Part shown: positions 43,190 through 49,888 of the stretch, piece by piece
Numbering within the stretch: position 1 is the first letter of the stretch
Layout of the letters: every line of letters starts with the position of its first letter
Source of the DNA: Streptomyces sp. NRRL F-5630
GTDB taxonomy: Bacteria; Actinomycetota; Actinomycetes; Streptomycetales; Streptomycetaceae
Assembly: GCF_000719475.1 (NCBI RefSeq)
Contig: NZ_JOGO01000046.1
Location: forward strand, 1-52,555
DNA length: 52,555 nucleotides
Reading direction: 5' to 3'
Position numbers and translations under genes: made by a program
The notes under the pieces: generated by a model
Seen by the model: the letters and a program-made list of their open reading frames with translations, nothing else
The model's database searches: none
What the model was told of the DNA's origin: nothing

Positions 43190-44578
43190 ATGTCGCCGAA
43201 TCCGTCTGCCGAATCCGCCGCGGCGAACCCGCTCGCGGAGTCGGTCGCCTCGTTGATCCCGCGTGCCCAGGAGGAGCTGGCGGAGCTGGTGGCCTTCCGT
43301 TCCGTCGCCGACTTCGAGCTGTTCCCGCGCTCCGAGTCCGAGGGCGCGGCGCGCTGGGTCGCGGACGCGCTGCGCGCCGAGGGCTTCGAGGATGTCGCCC
43401 TGCTCGACACTCCGGACGGTACGCAGTCCGTGTACGGCAGGCTCGCGGGCCCGGAGGGCGCGCCGACGGTGCTGCTCTACGCGCACTACGACGTCCAGCC
43501 GCCGCTCGACGAGGAGGCGTGGCGGACGCCGCCGTTCGCGCTGACGGAGCGCGAGGGGCGCTGGTACGGGCGCGGCGCGGCCGACTGCAAGGGCGGTGTC
43601 CTCATGCACCTCCTGGCGCTGCGCGCCCTCAAGGCGAACGGCGGCGTGCCCGTCACGGTGAAGTTCATCGCCGAGGGTTCCGAGGAGCAGGGCACGGGCG
43701 GCCTGGAGCGGTACGCGGAGGAGCACCCCGAGCTGCTGCGCGCCGACACGATCGTCATCGGCGACTCGGGGAACTTCCGGGTGGGCCTGCCGACGGTGAC
43801 GACCACGTTGCGCGGCATGACGATGGTGCGCGTCTCGGTCGACACGCTGGCGGGGAACCTGCACTCGGGCCAGTTCGGCGGTGCGGCACCCGACGCGCTC
43901 GCGGCGCTCGTGCGCGTACTGGACTCGCTGCGGGCCGAGGACGGCTCGACGGCCGTGGACGGGCTCGCGGCGGACGCGCAGTGGGACGGTCTCCAGTACG
44001 CGGAGGAGGACTTCCGCGCGGACGCGAAGGTCCTCGACGGCGTCGAACTCATCGGTTCGGGGACCGTTTCCGACCGGATCTGGGCACGGCCCGCCGTGAC
44101 GGTGCTCGGTATCGACTGCCCGCCGGTCGCCGGTGCCACGCCGTCCGTGCAGGCGGCGGCGCGCGCGCTCGTCAGCCTGCGGGTGGCGCCCGGGCAGGAC
44201 GCCGTCAAGGCGACGGAGCTGCTGACAGCGCACATCGAGCGGCACACGCCGTGGGGTGCGCGGGTGACGGTGGAGCAGGTCGGCCAGGGGCAGCCGTTCC
44301 GCGCGGACACGACGAGCCCGGCATACGGCGCGATGGCGCGCGCGATGGCCGTCGCGTACCCGGGCGAGGAGATGCAGTACGCGGGCCAGGGCGGCTCGAT
44401 CCCGCTGTGCAACACGCTGGCGGGGCTGTACCCGGAGGCGGAGATCCTGCTCATCGGTCTGAGCGAGCCCGAGGCGCAGATCCACGCGCCGAACGAGAGC
44501 GTCTCGCCGCAGGAGCTGGAGCGGCTGGCCCTCGCGGAGGCGGTCTTCCTGACGGAGTACGCGACGGACCGGGGCTGA
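43190..44578 (+). CDS. M20 family metallopeptidase (dipeptidase)
   Basis: 462 residues. Zinc ligands and catalytic residues are readable: His99 and Asp101 (AHYDVQPP), Asp132 (GAADCKGG), catalytic and ligand Glu165/Glu166 (EGSEEQGT), a later Asp in IGDSGN and a C-terminal His in AQIHAPNE. Dimerisation domain about 190-320. It resembles carnosinase-type dipeptidases and should cleave dipeptides or deacylate amino acids in the cytosol. GGAGGG 5 nt before the ATG. The downstream gap contains a 25-bp tandem array. Confidence 0.93.
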   Translation: MSPNPSAESAAANPLAESVASLIPRAQEELAELVAFRSVADFELFPRSESEGAARWVADALRAEGFEDVALLDTPDGTQSVYGRLAGPEGAPTVLLYAHYDVQPPLDEEAWRTPPFALTEREGRWYGRGAADCKGGVLMHLLALRALKANGGVPVTVKFIAEGSEEQGTGGLERYAEEHPELLRADTIVIGDSGNFRVGLPTVTTTLRGMTMVRVSVDTLAGNLHSGQFGGAAPDALAALVRVLDSLRAEDGSTAVDGLAADAQWDGLQYAEEDFRADAKVLDGVELIGSGTVSDRIWARPAVTVLGIDCPPVAGATPSVQAAARALVSLRVAPGQDAVKATELLTAHIERHTPWGARVTVEQVGQGQPFRADTTSPAYGAMARAMAVAYPGEEMQYAGQGGSIPLCNTLAGLYPEAEILLIGLSEPEAQIHAPNESVSPQELERLALAEAVFLTEYATDRG

Positions 44579-44930
44579 GGGACAGGGCGTGAGGCGGCGC
44601 CGCTCGTGGAGGACGGGCGGCGCCGCTCGCGTGTGTGACGGGCAGGGTCGCTCGGAAGTGCGGTCGGCAGGGCCGCTCGGGTGGGCGACGGGCAGGGCCG
44701 CTCGGGTGTGGGGTCGGCGGCGCCGCGCGCCTGCGGAGCAGTCGGGGGCGGACGCGGAGCGGGACGGCTCGCGGTCCCTGGCGGGCGGTGTCTGTGGACC
44801 TGGGCGGCGTCAGCGTGGGGGCGGAGCCGGGGCGTGGCGGGTGGCGTCGGGGGCCTCCGTGCCCGTACGCCGGGCTCAGCCCTGAGCGTAACGGCGTGTG
44901 AAGCCGGGCCGGATGGCGCACGTTCGGGGC
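44579..44930. other. Intergenic containing a 25-bp minisatellite
   Basis: 352 bp between the M20 and MBL genes, same strand. The first half holds the 25-bp tandem array (listed separately). The second half (44741-44930) is GC-rich with no clear promoter, hairpin or gene. Confidence 0.6.
44593..44740. repeat. 25-bp tandem repeat array, about six units
   Basis: Units start at 44593, 44616, 44641, 44666, 44691 and 44716. The last five starts are spaced exactly 25 bp. Each starts GGCAGGGCCGCTCG or GGCGGCGCCGCTCG and continues with a G-rich 11-bp part ending GACG or GGTC. The period is not a multiple of three, so this is not a coding repeat. Confidence 0.88.
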
Positions 44931-45635
44931 ATGGAGACTTTGGCGATACGGCCCGGCCTGCACGTCTTCCGCTTCGCGGTGGGGCAGGCGTATCTGTGGC
45001 ACGAGAGGGGCGAGGACGGCGCGCTGACCCTGGTGGACGCGGGTCCGGTCGGCGCGGGCGAGGAGATCGCGCAGGGCATACGGGGGCTGGGGTTCGACCC
45101 TGCCCGGCTTGAGCGCGTGGTCCTGACGCACGCGCACGAGGACCACTGCGGCGGAGCGGCTGAACTGGCCCGCGCGTACGGGGCCGAGGTGATCGCGCAC
45201 CGCTGGGAGGCGCCGTACGTACGGCAGGAGACGCCGCTGCCGCCACCGGTGCTCGTCGAGGAGGAGCTGCCCCTCTGGGAGGCCACGCGCGGTCTGCCGC
45301 CCGCCCCGCCGACGCGAGTGGACCGGCTGGTGGACGACGGTGATCCGGTGCCGTTCGGCGGCGGTGCGCGGATCGTGCACACGCCGGGCCACACCCCGGG
45401 CAGCCTCGCGGTCCATCTGCCCCTGCACGGCGTCCTGTTCACGGGCGACACGGTGGCGGTGACGGACCGGGTACGCCTCGGTGTCTTCCACATCGACCGC
45501 GAGGCCGCCCGCGCCTCCCTCCGCCGCCTGTCGGTCCTGGGCCCGGCGATCCTGTGCCCGGGGCACGGCGAGACGGTGACGGAGGACGCGGCGGCGGCGC
45601 TGGTGTACGCGGCGGAGCGGGACGGGGGGTTGTGA
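44931..45635 (+). CDS. MBL-fold metallo-hydrolase
   Basis: 234 residues. Metal-binding HxHxDH is His67, His69, Asp71, His72 (THAHEDHCGG), followed by the third His in HTPGHTPGS, bridging Asp in FTGDTV and a last His in CPGHGE. Fits glyoxalase II-like or lactonase-like hydrolases of the metallo-beta-lactamase fold; substrate unknown. Start uncertain: ATG 44931 gives METLAIRPG, while ATG 44913 or GTG 44898 are also in frame, none with a good ribosome binding site. Lies between two repeat arrays. Confidence 0.9.
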   Translation: METLAIRPGLHVFRFAVGQAYLWHERGEDGALTLVDAGPVGAGEEIAQGIRGLGFDPARLERVVLTHAHEDHCGGAAELARAYGAEVIAHRWEAPYVRQETPLPPPVLVEEELPLWEATRGLPPAPPTRVDRLVDDGDPVPFGGGARIVHTPGHTPGSLAVHLPLHGVLFTGDTVAVTDRVRLGVFHIDREAARASLRRLSVLGPAILCPGHGETVTEDAAAALVYAAERDGGL

Positions 45636-45791
45636 GGGGCAGTGAGTCTTTGCGAGCGGTGACTCGGTGATGTGCAGGGGCGGGGCTTGCCGAGGACGGG
45701 GTGCGGCGGATGTGGATCGTTGTCCCGGTGGCGGCCTGGCGGGAGGGCGAGGCGAGTGGAGCCGTCTGCCGTCCGCCGGGGACTCCTCGCC

Positions 45792-45871
45792 TGTGGACAA
45801 GTCGGGGGCAGCGGCACATCGCGCCACCCTTTCGGGTGAGCGGTTGTGCGGGGTGAGCGGGGTTGTCCACA
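45792..45871. promoter_or_regulatory. Inverted pair of perfect DnaA boxes
   Basis: TGTGGACAA at 45792-45800 and TTGTCCACA at 45863-45871 are both exact copies of the Streptomyces DnaA box consensus in opposite orientation, 62 bp apart; with one more base each they form 10-bp inverted arms. Weaker 6/9 matches lie at 45711-45719 and 45720-45728. Possibly a DnaA-binding (titration or regulatory) site. No dnaA or dnaN nearby, so not oriC. Confidence 0.7.
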
Positions 45872-45929
45872 GATTCGTGCGGGTGGGCGGGGAGGGGGTG
45901 GGGGTTTGGGAGACTGGTATAGGGGTCGC

Positions 45930-46290
45930 CCCCCGGGCGGGAGGGGGCTGCCACGGGGGAGCTCTGGACGCAGCTCCAGCGCAATGCCCTCCGGCGGGAG
46001 GGGGCTGACGCGGAGGAGCTCTGGACGCAGCTCCAGCCCGAGGTCCCCCCGGCGGGAGGGGCTACGGCGGGACTCTGGAGGCAGGTCCAGCGCAAGCTCC
46101 CCGGGCGGGAGGGGGCTGACACGGCGGGACTCCAAGCCCAGCTCAGCGCGAGCCCCCCCCCGGGCGGGAGAGGGAGACGTCGCGGGACTCCAGGCATGAG
46201 GTGGCCCGCCCCCGGGCGCGAGGTGGCCCCCCGGGCGGGTGGGGGCTGACGCCGCAGGACTCCGGCCCAGCTCCAGCGCCAGGTCACTCC
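45930..46290. repeat. Degenerate ~57-bp tandem repeat array, six units
   Basis: Anchor GCGGGAGGGGGCTG or close variants occur at 45937, 45994, 46052, 46105, 46164 and 46235 (spacings 57, 58, 53, 59, 71). Each unit continues with a GGCGGGACTCTGGA-like and a CAGCTCCAGCGC-like segment. The last spacing is enlarged by a partial extra unit. Confidence 0.85.
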
Positions 46291-46345
46291 AGGCGCCGGT
46301 CGCCCCCAGGCGCCAGTTCACCCCCAGGCGCCAGGTCGCCCCCGC
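46274..46345. repeat. 16-18-bp tandem repeat, CAGGCGCC core
   Basis: CAGCGCC/CAGGCGCC cores start at 46274, 46290, 46307 and 46325, each followed by a GGTC/GTTC and a C-tract. It appears to have grown from the end of the last 57-bp unit. Confidence 0.75.
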
Positions 46346-46402
46346 GCCCGAGGAACTGACACGCCGATGAGCGTGACCAAGGGCCGGCACCAAGGTCCCC
46401 CC

Positions 46403-47581
46403 TCAATCCGTCAGCGGCGTTCCTCGCTCCAGGTAGGCGATCGTCCCGGTACGCCTCGCCCGCAGCGCCCACCACAGGCGCGCGTAGCGGACGGGCGGCA
46501 ACAGCTTCGCCGCCTCCTCCTCCGTGACGAAGCGCCAGTCGCGCAGTTCGGGGCCCGGGAGGGCCAGCGAGGCGTGGGCCGTTTCGGAGAGGCGCCCGCC
46601 ATCGAAGAGGAGACGCATGCCGCCGAATCCCGGCGGCATCGGGGGTTCCCAGTCGACGACGAGGAGGCGGAGTGTGCTCCGCAGTCTGAGGCCCGTCTCC
46701 TCCTCGACCTCGCGCAGCCCCGCGAGCGAGGGGGCCTCGCCGCGTTCGACGACGCCGCCGGGGAACTCCCAGCCGGGCTTGTACGTCGGGTCGACCAAGA
46801 GGAAGCGGCCGATCTCGTCGAAGAGGAGCACCCCCGCCGCGAGGGTCTCGGCGGTGGGTTCGGCGGTCTGGACGATGGGGCAGGCGGGCAGGGCGCCGGA
46901 GGCGAGCAGCCGGGCGAGTGCTTCGGCGGTGGGGCGCGGGCCGCGCGGATCGGCGGGAAGGGGGTGCGCGTCGGCGGCGAGCCACTCCGCGAGTGCCACC
47001 GTGTAGGGGCTGGTACGGGCCGGAGTGGCGGTGCCGTTGACGCTCGCGGGGCGGGTGCGCGTCGCCGTGGTCGCGAGGTGGTCCCCCAGCGCCGCTTCGA
47101 CCCGTAGCGTCTCGCTCCGCGCGGGCTCGGCCCGCGTCGGCTCGGCGCCTGCCCTCTCGGCCCGTATTGGCTCGGTCCGTATCGTCCCGGTCCGCGCCGT
47201 CCCGGCCTCTCCCCTCTCGTTCCGTACCGGCTCCGCCCACGCGTGCAGGATCGTTTCGTCAGCCTCGATCCGCACATGGTGCACAGCGATCGCGCGCGAG
47301 GAGAGGCGGCCGAAGAGATGGTCACGAAGCTCCTGCGCGTACAGCGGCAGCGGTATCACGAGCACGCCGCCCACCTCGTCGAGCAGTGCTGCCACCGTCT
47401 CGACGAACAGGCGGCGCCCCAGCGGCAGATCGAGCGGATCGCTCCCCTCGGGCGGCGGCACCGGGAGCCCCGCGAAGAGGTCGCGCGGGTCGAACAGCGT
47501 GCTGTCCGCGAGCACAGCGCGCACCTCACGGGCCACCGCCCGTACCGCCGCACCCGACGCCCCGTTGATCCAGACGATCAC
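46403..47581 (-). CDS. Nudix hydrolase fused to a P-loop-like domain with lost Walker A
   Basis: 392 residues. The N-terminus (VIVWINGASGAAVRAVAREV) has the strand and position of an AAA_33/gluconokinase-like P-loop, whose usual form is GAxGxGKT/S; here Lys and Thr/Ser are replaced by Ala-Val-Arg, so ATP binding is doubtful. LFDPRDL and PLGRRLFVETVAALLDE follow as in relatives. Residues 121-160 are a five-residue repeat with Arg at 130, 135, 140, 150, 155 and 160. The C-terminal Nudix domain keeps a complete box at 276-298. GTG start with GAGGGGGG 3 nt upstream. Confidence 0.85.
   Translation of the reverse strand: MIVWINGASGAAVRAVAREVRAVLADSTLFDPRDLFAGLPVPPPEGSDPLDLPLGRRLFVETVAALLDEVGGVLVIPLPLYAQELRDHLFGRLSSRAIAVHHVRIEADETILHAWAEPVRNERGEAGTARTGTIRTEPIRAERAGAEPTRAEPARSETLRVEAALGDHLATTATRTRPASVNGTATPARTSPYTVALAEWLAADAHPLPADPRGPRPTAEALARLLASGALPACPIVQTAEPTAETLAAGVLLFDEIGRFLLVDPTYKPGWEFPGGVVERGEAPSLAGLREVEEETGLRLRSTLRLLVVDWEPPMPPGFGGMRLLFDGGRLSETAHASLALPGPELRDWRFVTEEEAAKLLPPVRYARLWWALRARRTGTIAYLERGTPLTD
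47099..47221. repeat. 15-bp repeat inside the Nudix fusion gene
   Basis: About eight degenerate 15-bp units (GGCTCGGTCCGTATC, GTCCCGGTCCGCGCC and similar on the plus strand) coding the pentapeptide pattern xxxRx. Confidence 0.8.
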
Positions 47582-47755
47582 GGTCCCCCCTCTCTTCGTG
47601 GCCCCCTGTGGCTTGCCCGGTCCGCACGGGAGCGAAAACCCCGGGGGCGCAACCTCCCGCACGGGGGCGCGCGGTGGCGGATGGCGATCCGTTTCGGGGG
47701 CATACGGCTTGGCACGAAGGGACAAGGCCACGGCTGGAACAGGTGGAGGTGCGCC

Positions 47756-47941
47756 ATGACGCACACACAGGTACTGGATCGCTTCCCGGCGGGCGGCCCG
47801 CGCGGCAGTTGGCCGGCGGAGGAGCGCGCGGCGCGGGAGCGGGCGGCGGGCAGGGCGGCCACGGTCGTCATGGACCTCGCCTCGGACGACTACCTCGTGG
47901 TCGTCGAGACGGGCGAAGCGGCCGAGCCGCTCGCCGCTTGA
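47756..47941 (+). CDS. Small protein of unknown function
   Basis: 61 residues. Ordinary composition with a clear pattern: a Gly/Pro-rich start (RFPAGGPRGSWP), a charged helix (AEERAARERAAGRAATVVMDL) and a short strand end (DYLVVVE). GGAGG lies exactly 6 nt before the ATG, one of the best ribosome binding sites here, which is why I accept it despite its size. Divergent from the Nudix fusion gene (174 bp). Function unknown; no membrane segment or metal motif. Confidence 0.72.
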   Translation: MTHTQVLDRFPAGGPRGSWPAEERAARERAAGRAATVVMDLASDDYLVVVETGEAAEPLAA

Positions 47942-48188
47942 CGCGGACGGTGAAGGTTCGACGAGGCGCGATGGACCCCGGGGCGTGAGCGTGCGACCCC
48001 GGGGGCGTACAGCGGTTCACGGGGCGCGGGTGGAAGCGCGGGGGCGCATCGGCGCACGCCATGGGGCGCGCGTGAGCTTCCGGGTTCGCTTCTCGTGGGC
48101 CACGCGGTGGTCACGGCCGTCCCGCGTGTCCCACGGGAGGCGGATGTTTCGCCGATATCGCCCGAACAGCCCTCACGCACGGCAATCT

Positions 48189-48222
48189 GTCCTCGCGGAC
48201 TGTTCCCTTTCAACGCGAGGAC
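48189..48222 (+). promoter_or_regulatory. Hairpin overlapping the ribosome binding site
   Basis: GTCCTCGCG (48189-48197) is exactly complementary to CGCGAGGAC (48214-48222), with a 16-nt loop. The right arm contains the GAGGA Shine-Dalgarno of the gene starting at 48228, so folding of the mRNA would hide it. Confidence 0.65.
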
Positions 48223-48227
48223 GCACC

Positions 48228-48566
48228 ATGTCTCAGCTTCCCGACGCGCCCCTTGGCATCGGCACCGGCCCGCTCAGCGCGGCGCTCCAGGAGGAACTCG
48301 CCCACCTATGGCGGGACCTCGACGACGCGCGGCACGGAGCAGTGAACGGTTACTGGTCGATGCGCTGCGACTGGCTCGTGAGCCGTATCAAGCGGATCAC
48401 GCCGCTCGTCGGCCCGACCCCCTATCAGCACATCCAGACCCCGCTCCTGGAACAGGGCATCTACCAGCGTGTGCACGCCGAACTCGGGATGCCCGCGCCG
48501 GTGGACATGGACGAGGTGGCCGCCCGCCACGAGACCGAGGAGGCGCTGCCGACGAGCACGCGCTGA
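48228..48566 (+). CDS. Conserved hypothetical protein
   Basis: 112 residues, soluble. A central segment looks conserved (WRDLDDARHGAVNGYWSMRCDWLVSRIKRITPLVGPTPYQHI, then YQRVHAELGMPAP). Its balanced composition and a GAGGA 5-6 nt before the ATG support a real gene. I recall similar short Streptomyces proteins without assigned function. No signal peptide or metal motif. The ribosome binding site is inside a perfect hairpin, suggesting translational control. A second hairpin follows the stop. Confidence 0.8.
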   Translation: MSQLPDAPLGIGTGPLSAALQEELAHLWRDLDDARHGAVNGYWSMRCDWLVSRIKRITPLVGPTPYQHIQTPLLEQGIYQRVHAELGMPAPVDMDEVAARHETEEALPTSTR

Positions 48567-48610
48567 CGGCGCCGGGGGAACCAGGGCCGGACCGGATCTC
48601 TCGGCCTCCC

Positions 48611-48660
48611 GTCGAAGCACCTTTCGACGTCCGGTCGAGGTGCTTCGACGTCCGGTCGAG
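48611..48660 (+). terminator. Hairpin with overlapping 21-bp direct repeat
   Basis: Perfect 12-bp arms GTCGAAGCACCT (48611-48622) and AGGTGCTTCGAC (48638-48649), 15-nt loop, 45 bp after the stop. TTCGACGTCCGGTCGAG is repeated at 48623-48639 and 48644-48660. Probably a terminator with a duplication. Confidence 0.65.
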
Positions 48661-48804
48661 TCCCCTTCTGCACGGTCTGTCGCGGGGCGGTAGGCCAATC
48701 GACCCGGCGCCGCTCCCGGTACGGGCCGCTCGGCCTCGTGCCTCCCGAGCGCGCGCCGCTCGAATCCGCGCCGCTCGAACGCGCGCCGCTGGGCCCCGTT
48801 CCGC

Positions 48805-49749
48805 TCAGGCCCCCGTACCGCCGAAGTGCCGCAGGGCGCCCGCCGCGGCGCCCACGAGGCCCGCGTCCGTGCCCATCTGGGCGGGGACGGCCTCCAGCCC
48901 CTGGACGAACGAAAGCGTCGCGTACTCCTTGAGCGCGGCGCGCAACGGCGTGAAGAGCAGGTCTCCCGCCTTCGCGACGCCGCCGCCGATGACGGCGATG
49001 TCGATCTCGACGAGGGTCGCCGTCGCGGCGATCGAGGCGGCGAGCGCCTGTGCCGCGCGCTCGAAGGAGGCGCGGGCGATCCGGTCGCCCGCGCGCGCGG
49101 CGGCGGCCACACCGGCCGCGGTCGCGTCTCCGTCCTCTCCGGGCTCCCAGCCGTCGGCGAGGGCGCGGCGGGCGATGTTGGGCCCGCTCGCGATCCGTTC
49201 GACGCAGCCCCGCCCCCCGCACGGGCACAGGTCTCCGTCGAGGTCCACGCTGATGTGGCCGATGTGGCCGGAGTTCCCCGTGGGCCCCGGGTGCACCTGG
49301 CCGCCGAGGACGAGCCCGCCGCCGACACCGGTCGAGACGACCATGCACAGCGCGTTGTCGTGGCCGCGCGCGGCGCCCTGCCAGTGCTCGGCCGCCGCGA
49401 TCGCGACGCCGTCCCCCACGAGGCGCACGGGGAGGCCCCCCGTCACCTCGCGCACCCGCTCGACGAGCGGAAAGCCGCGCCAGGCGGCGACGTTGACCGG
49501 GCTGACGGTCCCCTCGCTCGCGTCGACGGGGCCCGCGCTGCCGATCCCGACCGCCCGCACCGCTCCCCAGTCGGGCGCCTCCCTGAGTTCGCCGAGGACC
49601 CCGGAAACGGCGCCCATGACGGTCTCGCCGTCCTCCTTGGCGGGCGTCGGCCGCTGCGCGCGGGCGAGGATGCCTCCCCGCCCGTCGATCAGGGCGCCGG
49701 CGATCTTGGTGCCGCCGATATCGAGTGCGGCGACGAGGTCCGTGTGCAT
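48805..49749 (-). CDS. ROK family sugar kinase (glucokinase-like)
   Basis: 314 residues. Phosphate loop DIGGTK at 10-15, sugar-binding GNSGHIGHISVD (with the EGGH-type helix changed to SGHIGH), and zinc motif CPCGGRGCVE near 175. STGVGGG and the C-terminal IGGG adenosine motif are present, so it should be an active ATP-dependent hexose kinase; which sugar is unknown. ATG start giving MHTDLVAALDIGGTK. Divergent from a LacI regulator gene with a palindromic operator between them, suggesting joint control. Confidence 0.9.
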   Translation of the reverse strand: MHTDLVAALDIGGTKIAGALIDGRGGILARAQRPTPAKEDGETVMGAVSGVLGELREAPDWGAVRAVGIGSAGPVDASEGTVSPVNVAAWRGFPLVERVREVTGGLPVRLVGDGVAIAAAEHWQGAARGHDNALCMVVSTGVGGGLVLGGQVHPGPTGNSGHIGHISVDLDGDLCPCGGRGCVERIASGPNIARRALADGWEPGEDGDATAAGVAAAARAGDRIARASFERAAQALAASIAATATLVEIDIAVIGGGVAKAGDLLFTPLRAALKEYATLSFVQGLEAVPAQMGTDAGLVGAAAGALRHFGGTGA

Positions 49750-49827
49750 AGGAGTCCGTATCTTCCTGATGAAAGCGGGGAGACAGGGCGAGGGTCATTC
49801 TGTCCCCGATCATTCTCCCCCCGGACT

Positions 49828-49839
49828 GACAACGTTGTC
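49828..49839. promoter_or_regulatory. LacI-type palindromic operator
   Basis: GACAACGTTGTC is a perfect 12-bp palindrome with the central CG step typical of LacI-family operators, in the 139-bp gap between the ROK kinase and LacI genes. A TATGCT (49847-49852) just downstream could be the regulator's -10. Confidence 0.78.
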
Positions 49840-49888
49840 TAGGTTCTATGCTCAACGCCACGGACTCCCGACCAGACAGGACCTTCTC

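Larger units (their letters stand above)
45636..46402. other. Long convergent intergenic region with DnaA boxes and repeats
   Basis: 767 bp between the MBL gene and the Nudix gene, which converge. It holds two perfect DnaA boxes, a ~57-bp degenerate array and a short 16-18-bp array (listed separately). Minus-strand frames through the array give period-19 peptides (LALELRPEL...SPLPPG), but they lack a credible start and ribosome binding site. Confidence 0.65.

Noticed and set aside
44593..44740. CRISPR-like array with 25-bp repeats
   Set aside because: The whole unit repeats, no spacers.
45792..45871. Chromosomal origin oriC
   Set aside because: Only two perfect DnaA boxes; Streptomyces oriC has many and is flanked by dnaA and dnaN, absent here.
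45930..46345. CRISPR array
   Set aside because: Units are contiguous, degenerate and without unique spacers; no cas genes.
44876..46393. 505-residue minus-strand frame through the 57-bp repeats and antisense to the MBL gene
   Set aside because: Overlaps a gene with intact catalytic motifs, lacks ribosome binding site, and its composition follows the repeat. The repeat part alone is kept as a finding.
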